From Syntrophomonadaceae bacterium (GTDB lineage Bacteria; Bacillota_D; Dethiobacteria; DTU022; UBA8154): a stretch of DNA of 6,773 nt. The notes beneath the pieces are model-generated. The model was not told the origin of the DNA. It saw only the letters and a list, made by a program, of their open reading frames with translations, and ran no database searches. Below are positions 1-6,773 of this stretch, piece by piece. A program made the position numbers and the translations under genes. The stretch's first letter is position 1. The number at the start of each line of letters is the position of its first letter. Location of the stretch: assembly GCA_007120815.1 (NCBI GenBank), contig SKMY01000265.1:1-6773 (forward strand), read 5' to 3'.

Positions 1-71
1 CTCCGCTTCGCTCCGGAAGGGACAAAGCCGTCCCCATAGCTTCCCTCACTGAACGTCCCAGCCTTGCTGGG
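1..71. repeat. REP-like palindromic DNA at the left edge, probably cut by the window
   Basis: This GC-rich, non-coding stretch has two hairpins. The first has GGGAC (19-23) pairing with GTCCC (30-34) around a 6-base loop, extended by GGAA (15-18) with TTCC (41-44) across a one-sided bulge. The second is a perfect 6-bp stem, CCCAGC (57-62) with GCTGGG (66-71), around a 3-base loop. The composition differs sharply from the AT-rich DNA that follows. On the minus strand the first hairpin reads GGGGACGGCTTTGTCCC. From memory this resembles short GGGGACGG...GTCCC palindromes scattered through Firmicutes genomes, some of them linked to REP-associated transposases. No second copy is visible here, so the repeat assignment is inference. 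It could instead be a distal terminator-like structure for gatB transcripts. Confidence 0.35.
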
Positions 72-238
72 CATACGAGTAGTTGCTTTCTTTTAAACTA
101 TTGGCTTTTTATTTCAAAATTCCTGCAAAAAAAAAATATAAACCCAAAAAATCATTATAAATTTTACAGATATTCTAAGATTTATAGCAATTTTGTTCAT
201 TTTGTTTTCTCTCTATAAGTTCATCGCCCTTTTCGGGA
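72..238. other. AT-rich intergenic region downstream of gatB; weak leftward terminator candidate at 146-186
   Basis: No gene is supported here. The stretch is very AT-rich and includes a run of ten A (127-136). An AT-only inverted repeat pairs TATAAAT (156-162) with ATTTATA (180-186) and extends to about 11 bp with one G-U pair, around a 9-base loop. Read on the minus strand, it is followed four bases later by six T (151-146), so it could act as a weak intrinsic terminator for gatCAB. No GC-rich terminator hairpin follows the gatB stop; CCC-GAAAA-GGG just beyond it has only three base pairs. A leftward TTGAAA (117-112) and TAAAAG (95-90) with a 16-base spacer resembles a promoter, but in such AT-rich DNA this is weak evidence. 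Confidence 0.25.
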
Positions 239-1687
239 TCAGGTAGCCCGGTTATCCAGCTCTTCTTTCACAATTCTTGCCGCTATTTGGGGATTGGCCT
301 GACCGCGGGTCGCTTTCATAACCTGCCCGACCAGGAACTTGACCGCTTTTTCGTGACCGGCCAGGTAATCACCGGCAGCGGCAGGATGAGACGCGATGAC
401 CTGCCGGGTTATTTCAATAATTTTATTTTCATCGCTGATCAGCTCCAGGCCCTTCTCCTGGAGGATATCTTTGGGGTTTTTCCCCGACTTAAAGGCGTGC
501 GCCAGGAGTTCTTTTGCCATCTTCCCGCTGATTTCTTCCCCATCGACCATCTTTACCAGCTCAGCCAGGTATTGAGGAGTTAGCTCGACTTCGTCGATTT
601 CCCGGTTCGTATTTTTCATAAGACCCAGCACATCTCCCAGGAGCCAGTTGCTAATTTTTTGAGGCTGGTTGTAATGTTTAAGTGCCGCCTCAAAATAGTC
701 GGCCATTTTTTTGGATCCTGTAAGTATTTCAGCCTGGTAAGGGGTTAAGCCATGGCTTAAAACAAAACGCTGGCTCCGCTCTGCGGGCAGTTCAGGAATC
801 TCCTTTCTAAATTCATCGATCATTGATTCGCTCAGTAAAAGGGGCGGGAGATCGGGTTCGGGAAAGTAGCGATAGTCCTGCTCCTCTTCCTTGCTCCTCA
901 TCTCGTACGTGATTCCCTCTTCCTCCTCCCAGCCCCGGGTTTCCTGGGCTATCGCACCACCTTGTTGTAAGATAGATTCCTGGCGTTTTACTTCATACTC
1001 CAAACCTTTTTGGACCGCCTTAAAAGAGTTCATATTCTTGATTTCAACCTTTCGCCCCAGTTCCTCTACACCCCGGGGACGGAGTGAAATATTGGCATCA
1101 CAGCGTAAACTGCCTTCTTCCATTTTGCAGTCAGACACTTCCGTATAAAGCAAGATCTTTTTCAGTGTTTCCAGGAACAGGCGTGCTTCCTCGGGAGAAC
1201 GCAAGTCAGGGGCTGTAACAATTTCAACTAACGGCACCCCGCTGCGGTTATAATCGACGTAAGTTGCTTTGCTTTCGTCATCGTGCAGTAACTTGCCTGC
1301 GTCTTCTTCCATGTGCAAGCGCTCAATTCTTACTCGTCGAATCAATTGACCCTGGTTAAACACGTCGACATGACCGTAATGGGCCAGGGGCAGATCATAC
1401 TGGGAGATCTGGTATGCCTTGGGGAGATCGGGATAAAAATATGTTTTACGGTCAAATTTGCTAAACGAAGCAACACGACAGCTTAAAGCCAGGGCCGCTT
1501 TCATAGCCAGGTGCAAAGCATTCTCGTTAAAAACCGGTAGAGAACCGGGAAGTCCCAGGCAAACGGGACATATATTTGTGTTGGGAGACTGGCCAAATAA
1601 GTTGGGGCACGGGCAAAAGATTTTGCTTTCTGTATGCAGTTCAACGTGCACTTCAAGGCCAATAACAATCTCATAAGCTGAAGGCAT
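239..1687 (-). CDS. gatB: Asp-tRNA(Asn)/Glu-tRNA(Gln) amidotransferase subunit B
   Basis: GatB is the tRNA-binding and kinase subunit of the cytoplasmic GatCAB complex. It activates the side chain of mischarged Glu-tRNA(Gln) or Asp-tRNA(Asn) with ATP so that ammonia from GatA can amidate it. The 482-residue product is full length for the family. Visible landmarks are the N-terminal IGLEVHVEL; a four-cysteine set (C25, C27, C40, C43) matching the zinc site of zinc-type GatB proteins; MEEDAGK (126-132); DYNRSGVPLVEIVT (145-158); RCDANIS (195-201); IKNMNSF (216-222); and RYFPEPDLP (273-281). The C-terminal helical/YqeY-like tail ends in GQVMKATRGQANP (454-466). The ATG at 1687 follows AGGAGGGG (1704-1697). 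The gene starts 21 bases after gatA and is last in the operon. No damage is seen. Confidence 0.97.
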   Translation of the reverse strand: MPSAYEIVIGLEVHVELHTESKIFCPCPNLFGQSPNTNICPVCLGLPGSLPVFNENALHLAMKAALALSCRVASFSKFDRKTYFYPDLPKAYQISQYDLPLAHYGHVDVFNQGQLIRRVRIERLHMEEDAGKLLHDDESKATYVDYNRSGVPLVEIVTAPDLRSPEEARLFLETLKKILLYTEVSDCKMEEGSLRCDANISLRPRGVEELGRKVEIKNMNSFKAVQKGLEYEVKRQESILQQGGAIAQETRGWEEEEGITYEMRSKEEEQDYRYFPEPDLPPLLLSESMIDEFRKEIPELPAERSQRFVLSHGLTPYQAEILTGSKKMADYFEAALKHYNQPQKISNWLLGDVLGLMKNTNREIDEVELTPQYLAELVKMVDGEEISGKMAKELLAHAFKSGKNPKDILQEKGLELISDENKIIEITRQVIASHPAAAGDYLAGHEKAVKFLVGQVMKATRGQANPQIAARIVKEELDNRAT

Positions 1688-1708
1688 CGATAGAAACCCC
1701 TCCTAAGA

Positions 1709-3181
1709 CTAAAATTTATTATTTATCTGCGGCACTTTCCCCTTAAACCCAAGAACCTGTTCAAGGGCATGGCAAAACTGTAGCATTCTTCCTTCATCAA
1801 AGGGGCGTCCGATAACCTGGAGCCCTACAGGTAAGTCTTTTGAAAAGCCGCAGGGAATGGAGACGGCCGGCACTCCGGCCAGGTTGGCCGGGGTGGTATA
1901 CACATCATTTAAATACATAGTCAACGGATCGTCGATTTTTTCATTGAATTTAAAAGCAACTGTTGGTGAAGTAGGCGTAAGAATAAAATCATATGTTTGG
2001 AAAGCTTTCTCAAAATCATCTCGAATTAAGGAGCGAACCTTTAGGGCCTTCAAGTAGTACGCGTCATAATACCCGGAACTCAGCGCATATGTACCCAGCA
2101 TAATACGTCTTTTCACTTCTTGTCCGAACCCCTGGCTGCGCGTTTCGCGGTACAGGTCGATTAAGTGATCGCTACCGCCGGCCCTAAAACCATATTGAAC
2201 ACCGTCGTAACGTGCCAGGTTTGAAGAGGCTTCAGCGGTTGCCACAATATAGTAGGCAGAAAGGGCATAGGGGCTGTGAGGCATGGACACATTATCAACC
2301 TCTACATTTAATGAGGCGCACTGATCAATAGCCTGCAAAACCGTCTCTTTAACCCCTTGGGATATCCCCTGTTCAAAAAATTCTTTTGGAACCCCAACCT
2401 TAAACCCGCTGACTTCCTTGCCTATAAACCCCCTGAAGGATTGTTTTTTTCGGGGCACCGAAGTAGAATCCCTGGGATCATGACCGGCTATAGCGTCCAG
2501 GACCAGCGCACAGTCTTCAACGGTTCTTGTAATGGGCCCGATTTGATCAAGGGAAGAAGCAAAAGCGATGAGGCCGTATCGTGACACCAGGCCATAGGTG
2601 GGTTTCAAACCAACCACCCCGCACACGGAAGCGGGCTGTCGAATTGAACCTCCTGTATCTGAACCCAGGGCAAAAGCAGCTTCACGGGCGGCCACTAAAG
2701 CAGCAGACCCGCCGCTTGACCCACCCGGAACATAGTCAACATTCCATGGGTTGCGGGTATAGTCAAAAGCGGAGTTTTCTGTAGAGGAACCCATACCAAA
2801 TTCATCCATATTGGTTTTTCCAAAAAGAATAGCCCCGGCTTCAGCCAGCTTTTCTGCGACATGGGCATCATAAGGGGGGAGATAGTTTTTTAAGATTCGG
2901 GATCCGCACGTGGTTGCCAGTCCACGGGTACACAAGTTATCTTTTAACGCCAGCGGTATTCCAGCCAGGGGGGAGTTGATTTTCCCGGTGGAACGCAGTT
3001 TGTCCACCTGGTCGGCCTGCGCCAGGATGGTTTCCCGATCAACAAGGGTGGTAAAACCCTTGATTAACGGCTCAACTTCGGCAATTCGCGATAAAAATGA
3101 AAGGGAAAGCTCCCGGGAACTGATTGTTTTACTCGTTAATGCATCAAAAGCCTCAGAAACGGTCATCTCGTAAGGATTCAT
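1709..3181 (-). CDS. gatA: Asp-tRNA(Asn)/Glu-tRNA(Gln) amidotransferase subunit A
   Basis: GatA is the glutaminase subunit of GatCAB. It hydrolyses glutamine and passes ammonia through an internal tunnel to the GatB active site. The 490-residue product is a full-length amidase-signature protein. The Ser-cis-Ser-Lys triad is visible: K80 in LALKDNL, S155 in VPGGSSGGSAA and S179 in SDTGGSIRQPA. Each lies one residue beyond its Staphylococcus aureus counterpart as I recall the numbering (79, 154, 178). Other family landmarks are GKTNMDEFGMGSS (121-133) and, near the C-terminus, NLAGVPAVSIPCG followed by GLQVIGRPFDE. The ATG at 3181 has a GGAGGGA ribosome binding site (3197-3191) nine bases upstream. 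It lies 22 bases after gatC and 21 before gatB, so it is almost certainly cotranscribed with both. The stop is TAG. Confidence 0.97.
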   Translation of the reverse strand: MNPYEMTVSEAFDALTSKTISSRELSLSFLSRIAEVEPLIKGFTTLVDRETILAQADQVDKLRSTGKINSPLAGIPLALKDNLCTRGLATTCGSRILKNYLPPYDAHVAEKLAEAGAILFGKTNMDEFGMGSSTENSAFDYTRNPWNVDYVPGGSSGGSAALVAAREAAFALGSDTGGSIRQPASVCGVVGLKPTYGLVSRYGLIAFASSLDQIGPITRTVEDCALVLDAIAGHDPRDSTSVPRKKQSFRGFIGKEVSGFKVGVPKEFFEQGISQGVKETVLQAIDQCASLNVEVDNVSMPHSPYALSAYYIVATAEASSNLARYDGVQYGFRAGGSDHLIDLYRETRSQGFGQEVKRRIMLGTYALSSGYYDAYYLKALKVRSLIRDDFEKAFQTYDFILTPTSPTVAFKFNEKIDDPLTMYLNDVYTTPANLAGVPAVSIPCGFSKDLPVGLQVIGRPFDEGRMLQFCHALEQVLGFKGKVPQINNKF

Positions 3182-3203
3182 CTATTGCCATCCCTCCATA
3201 TAT

Positions 3204-3497
3204 CTACTCAATAACAGGCGGCACTTTAAACAGCTGGTTTTCCCGGTCAGGCGCTTCCTTTAAAACGTCATGAAGCAATTCTTTACTACTCGCCTTCTGG
3301 TTATCGGAACGAAAAACATTATGAATGGGCTGAACATAAGTGGTGGGCTCTACATGATCCAGGTTCAGCTCGTTTAAGCGGTCAATGTGCTCCAGAATTT
3401 GGTTAAACTGCCGGGTATAACGTTTTTTCTCCTCAGAGGAGAGATTTAACCGGGCCAGTGCAGCGACATGCTCGACATCGCTTTCTTTGACATTCAT
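3204..3497 (-). CDS. gatC: Asp-tRNA(Asn)/Glu-tRNA(Gln) amidotransferase subunit C
   Basis: GatC is the small subunit that wraps around the GatA-GatB interface and stabilises the amidotransferase. The 97-residue product has the usual family length and layout. An N-terminal helix (ESDVEHVAALARLNLSSEE) leads into a second helix with FNQILEHIDRLNELN, then the conserved segment DHVEPTTYVQPIHNVFRSD, and a C-terminal tail ending LFKVPPVIE, where family members commonly end in V(P)xVIE. The ATG at 3497 follows an excellent Shine-Dalgarno, AAGGAGGTG (3511-3503). It is first in gatCAB. I could not find a convincing sigma-A promoter in the 109 bases separating it from the divergent comFB-family gene. 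Confidence 0.96.
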   Translation of the reverse strand: MNVKESDVEHVAALARLNLSSEEKKRYTRQFNQILEHIDRLNELNLDHVEPTTYVQPIHNVFRSDNQKASSKELLHDVLKEAPDRENQLFKVPPVIE

Positions 3498-3606
3498 TTC
3501 TTCACCTCCTTGACCACCAGGCAGGAATGGATTGGTTTATGTCGAATACAATTCAAAAGATGAGGTTTTCTTAAGATGCAATAATACATAAGGAGTGGAT
3601 GCTCAT
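3498..3606. promoter_or_regulatory. Divergent intergenic region between gatC and the ComFB-family gene; possible rightward -10 box at 3547-3552
   Basis: This region should hold the promoter of the rightward ComFB-family gene and, if gatCAB has its own, a leftward one. The best rightward -10 is TACAAT at 3547-3552, which would leave a leader of about 45 bases, but the sequence about 17 bases upstream (GGAATG) is not a recognisable -35 box. TTGACC at 3510-3515 is too far away, at 31 bases. The leftward strand has TTGAAT at 3557-3552 but no suitable -10 at normal spacing. Small dyads (GAAT-ACA-ATTC at 3544-3554 and TCTTAAGA at 3569-3576) are too short to call operators. Control by an alternative sigma factor cannot be excluded. 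Confidence 0.2.
3590..3595 (+). promoter_or_regulatory. Ribosome binding site that sets the start of the ComFB-family gene
   Basis: AAGGAG at 3590-3595 overlaps the in-frame GTG at 3595, so that GTG cannot be the start. It lies 11 bases before the in-frame ATG at 3607, a slightly long but workable spacing. The ATG at 3599 is out of frame. Confidence 0.7.
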
Positions 3607-3870
3607 ATGCCTACGTTAAAAAACCTGATGGAAGATGCTGTGTTGCAAATTTTAGATGAGACCCTGGATAAAAAGAACACCTGCTCATGTGACCAATGCC
3701 GTATGGATATTGCCGCTATTGCTTTAAACAAGCTCCCTCCTCGATACGTGGTAACCACCAAGGGGGCTTCATACGGAAGAACAGACCTTCTTGAACTGCA
3801 AAAGTACATTGATGTCGTTGGAGCCATCACCCAGGCAATCAAGCTCGTGAAAGAACATCCCAGGCATTAA
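3607..3870 (+). CDS. ComFB-family small protein (late competence development ComFB family)
   Basis: The predicted product has 87 residues. It matches the ComFB family pattern: an N-terminal helix with NLMEDAVLQILDETL (6-20), a cysteine cluster C26-x-C28-x2-C31, DIAAIALNKLPPRYVVTTKG (34-53), and a C-terminal helix rich in V, I and A. No signal peptide or membrane segment is visible, so it should be cytoplasmic. Bacillus subtilis ComFB is encoded in the comF competence operon but is not clearly required for DNA uptake. I recall structural work reporting zinc binding by the cysteines and later work proposing cyclic-dinucleotide binding by relatives; both should be confirmed before transfer here. 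The gene stands alone, facing opposite to its neighbours, and ends 17 bases before the convergent ligA stop with no terminator between. The GTG 12 bases upstream is rejected because it overlaps the ribosome binding site. Family assignment is firm; function is unknown. Confidence 0.88.
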   Translation: MPTLKNLMEDAVLQILDETLDKKNTCSCDQCRMDIAAIALNKLPPRYVVTTKGASYGRTDLLELQKYIDVVGAITQAIKLVKEHPRH

Positions 3871-3887
3871 ACGGTAAAATATATCAT

Positions 3888-5980
<2,093 letters not shown>

Positions 5981-6002
5981 TTTAAAAACACGGGCACACA
6001 GT

Positions 6003-6023
6003 AAGCCCCAGAAGGCTTTTTTT
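6003..6023 (+). terminator. Hairpin with T-run, possible rightward intrinsic terminator
   Basis: AAGCC (6003-6007) pairs with GGCTT (6014-6018) around the 6-base loop CCAGAA, and T continues to 6023, giving seven T in all. In the rightward direction this has terminator form, but the stem is only 5 bp. No rightward gene lies close upstream. It could stop antisense transcripts crossing ligA from the ComFB-family gene, or simply be a hairpin in the 3' end of the leftward mutase transcript. Confidence 0.4.
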
Positions 6024-6035
6024 ATAAGATATAAT

Positions 6036-6124
6036 ATGCGGACGATGATGCTGAGAGGAGTCAATTTCATTCCATAGAATGTCTTGCTCTTCTTATGAAA
6101 CGAAAAGACCGTTATTCTCCAGTG
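6036..6124. other. Unassigned 3' region after the mutase small-subunit gene
   Basis: I see no gene in these 89 bases. The stretch contains a short dyad, CATTC-CATA-GAATG (6068-6081). It also has GAGAGGAG (6053-6060) on the plus strand, which is not followed by a usable start codon. An ATG at 6080 opens a frame of only 28 codons running into the antisense of the mutase gene, with spacing too long for that ribosome binding site. It most likely forms the 3' untranslated part of the mutase transcript. Confidence 0.3.
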
Positions 6125-6547
6125 TTAGACAGTTCCTGCTTCTTGTTTTTTCACATGATCTTTAATCCACCTGGCAATCTCATCGGTGGGAGTGCCCGGG
6201 GTAAACAGCGCTTCGGCATCGCCGTTTTTTAACAGTTCTTCGATGTCTTCATCGGGGAAAATCCCTCCGCCAATCAAAACGATGTCATCGGCGCCGTTTT
6301 CGTTTAACAGCTGCCGGACCCGTGGGAACAGGGTCATGTGGGCCCCGGAAAGAATGCTTAAACCCACTACGTCCACGTCTTCCTGGATGGCCGCTTCCAC
6401 CACCTGCTCCGCCGTCTGGTGGAGTCCGGTATAGACTACTTCCATGCCCGAGTCCCTCAGTGCCCTGGCCACCACCTTGGCCCCCCGGTCATGCCCGTCC
6501 AAACCGGGTTTAGCCACTAAGACCCTGATTTTATACGCTTTATTCAT
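6125..6547 (-). CDS. Methylmalonyl-CoA mutase small subunit (cobalamin-binding, C-terminal domain protein)
   Basis: This 140-residue protein is a stand-alone B12-binding domain. It carries the adenosylcobalamin for the large subunit, which together interconvert (R)-methylmalonyl-CoA and succinyl-CoA. The base-off/His-on signature is complete: D17-x-H19-x2-G22 in [12 protein letters not shown], then S64-x-L66 in [12 protein letters not shown], then the glycine-rich [10 protein letters not shown] (92-101) near the nucleotide tail. These match the C-terminal domain of single-chain mutases. It is cytoplasmic. The ATG at 6547 was chosen because GGGAGG (6562-6557) lies nine bases before it; a longer frame opening at 6604 would overlap the large-subunit gene by 32 bases and lacks a ribosome binding site. 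It starts 25 bases after the large-subunit stop. A related acyl-CoA mutase, such as an isobutyryl-CoA type, cannot be fully excluded from this subunit alone. Confidence 0.93.
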   Translation of the reverse strand: MNKAYKIRVLVAKPGLDGHDRGAKVVARALRDSGMEVVYTGLHQTAEQVVEAAIQEDVDVVGLSILSGAHMTLFPRVRQLLNENGADDIVLIGGGIFPDEDIEELLKNGDAEALFTPGTPTDEIARWIKDHVKKQEAGTV

Positions 6548-6556
6548 GTTTTTCAG

Positions 6557-6562
6557 CCTCCC
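6557..6562 (-). promoter_or_regulatory. Ribosome binding site that sets the start of the mutase small subunit
   Basis: GGGAGG on the minus strand lies nine bases before the ATG at 6547. It supports the 140-residue product rather than a 159-residue one beginning at 6604, whose extra residues would come from the end of the upstream gene and the gap. Confidence 0.85.
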
Positions 6563-6572
6563 TACCCGGTTA

Positions 6573-6773
6573 TTAAAAAATGGGTTGCTCCTTGTATTCT
6601 CCAAACACTTCTTTCAAAACGCCGATGATCTCGCCCTCGGTTGAATAAGCCTTGACGGCATCAAGGATGTAAGGAATCAGATTGTCCGTCCCTTGTGCCG
6701 CGTTCCTGAGTTCCTCCAGCCTGCGTTTGGCCAGTTCGTTATCCCGGGTTTCACGGACTTTTTGTACACGCTC
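6573..6773 (-). CDS. Methylmalonyl-CoA mutase large subunit, C-terminal end (partial)
   Basis: An open frame with no start enters at the right edge and ends in TAA at 6573, giving the last 66 residues. The segment [16 protein letters not shown], then [19 protein letters not shown], then [18 protein letters not shown] matches the end of the substrate-binding (TIM-barrel) chain of acyl-CoA mutases: the RDN, GT-x-NL-x-P and GEI...L-x-EVFGEY elements are typical of methylmalonyl-CoA mutase. The chain stops shortly after this region, and the B12 domain is a separate gene 25 bases downstream, so the enzyme is of the split type found in many archaea and Firmicutes. The N-terminal part with the active site is outside the window, so substrate specificity cannot be read here. 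Confidence 0.9.
   Translation of the reverse strand, partial: ERVQKVRETRDNELAKRRLEELRNAAQGTDNLIPYILDAVKAYSTEGEIIGVLKEVFGEYKEQPIF

Noticed and set aside
90..117. Leftward promoter TTGAAA-16-TAAAAG
   Set aside because: It lies in very AT-rich DNA where such matches are frequent, and no leftward gene is visible before the window edge.
187..220. Direct repeat of TTTTGTT as a regulatory repeat
   Set aside because: There are only two short copies in low-complexity T-rich DNA, which is expected by chance.
225..238. Terminator hairpin just after gatB (CCC-GAAAA-GGG)
   Set aside because: It has only three base pairs and no adjacent T-run on the minus strand.
3595..3606. GTG start for the ComFB-family gene, adding four residues
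   Set aside because: The GTG overlaps the AAGGAG ribosome binding site, and the family homology begins after the ATG at 3607.
3603..3842. 79-codon minus-strand frame opposite the ComFB-family gene
   Set aside because: It is a shadow of a well-conserved gene, with no ribosome binding site and no recognisable protein features.
3871..3887. Bidirectional terminator between the ComFB-family gene and ligA
   Set aside because: The 17 bases are AT-rich and contain no inverted repeat able to form a stem.
6080..6166. Tiny plus-strand frame of 28 codons starting at an ATG near 6080
   Set aside because: The nearest ribosome-binding-like GAGGAG is about 19 bases upstream, the frame runs antisense into a real gene, and the product has no recognisable features.
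6548..6604. N-terminal extension of the mutase small subunit from an ATG at 6604
   Set aside because: It overlaps the large-subunit gene, lacks a ribosome binding site, and the extra residues do not belong to the B12-binding family.

Overview
The window looks like part of the chromosome of a Gram-positive anaerobe of the Firmicutes, most likely a Desulfotomaculum/Pelotomaculum-type member of the Peptococcaceae. Four things point there. There is a split-subunit methylmalonyl-CoA mutase. A complete gatCAB set sits next to ligA, a neighbourhood common in Firmicutes. Most genes carry strong AGGAGG-type ribosome binding sites. The coding DNA is of moderate GC and is separated by AT-rich gaps. The genus is an inference; no rRNA or other marker gene is present.

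Layout from left to right: (1) 1-238 is non-coding, with a GC-rich palindromic REP-like stretch at the left edge followed by about 165 bases of AT-rich DNA. (2) 239-3497, minus strand, is a tight gatC-gatA-gatB operon with gaps of 21-22 bases, encoding the three-subunit tRNA-dependent amidotransferase. (3) 3607-3870, plus strand, is one small ComFB-family gene facing the other way. (4) 3888-5900, minus strand, is ligA, the NAD-dependent DNA ligase. (5) 5901-6124 is a non-coding junction with a perfect -10 box for ligA, a strong leftward intrinsic terminator and a second hairpin. (6) 6125-6773, minus strand, is the cobalamin-binding small subunit of methylmalonyl-CoA mutase, preceded by the last 66 codons of its large subunit, which runs off the window.

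How the genes relate: GatCAB makes Gln-tRNA(Gln) and/or Asn-tRNA(Asn) by transamidation. LigA seals nicks in replication and repair. The mutase interconverts succinyl-CoA and methylmalonyl-CoA in propionate metabolism; its operon ends at the terminator near 5960. The ComFB-family gene lies inside what is often a continuous ligA-gatCAB transcription unit. No terminator is visible after ligA and no good promoter before gatC, so the ligA transcript may continue antisense through comFB into gatCAB.

Most of the window is well-conserved housekeeping DNA. I found no defence system, CRISPR array, complete mobile element or RNA gene. The points worth a second look are the inverted comFB gene and the hairpin-rich junction upstream of ligA.
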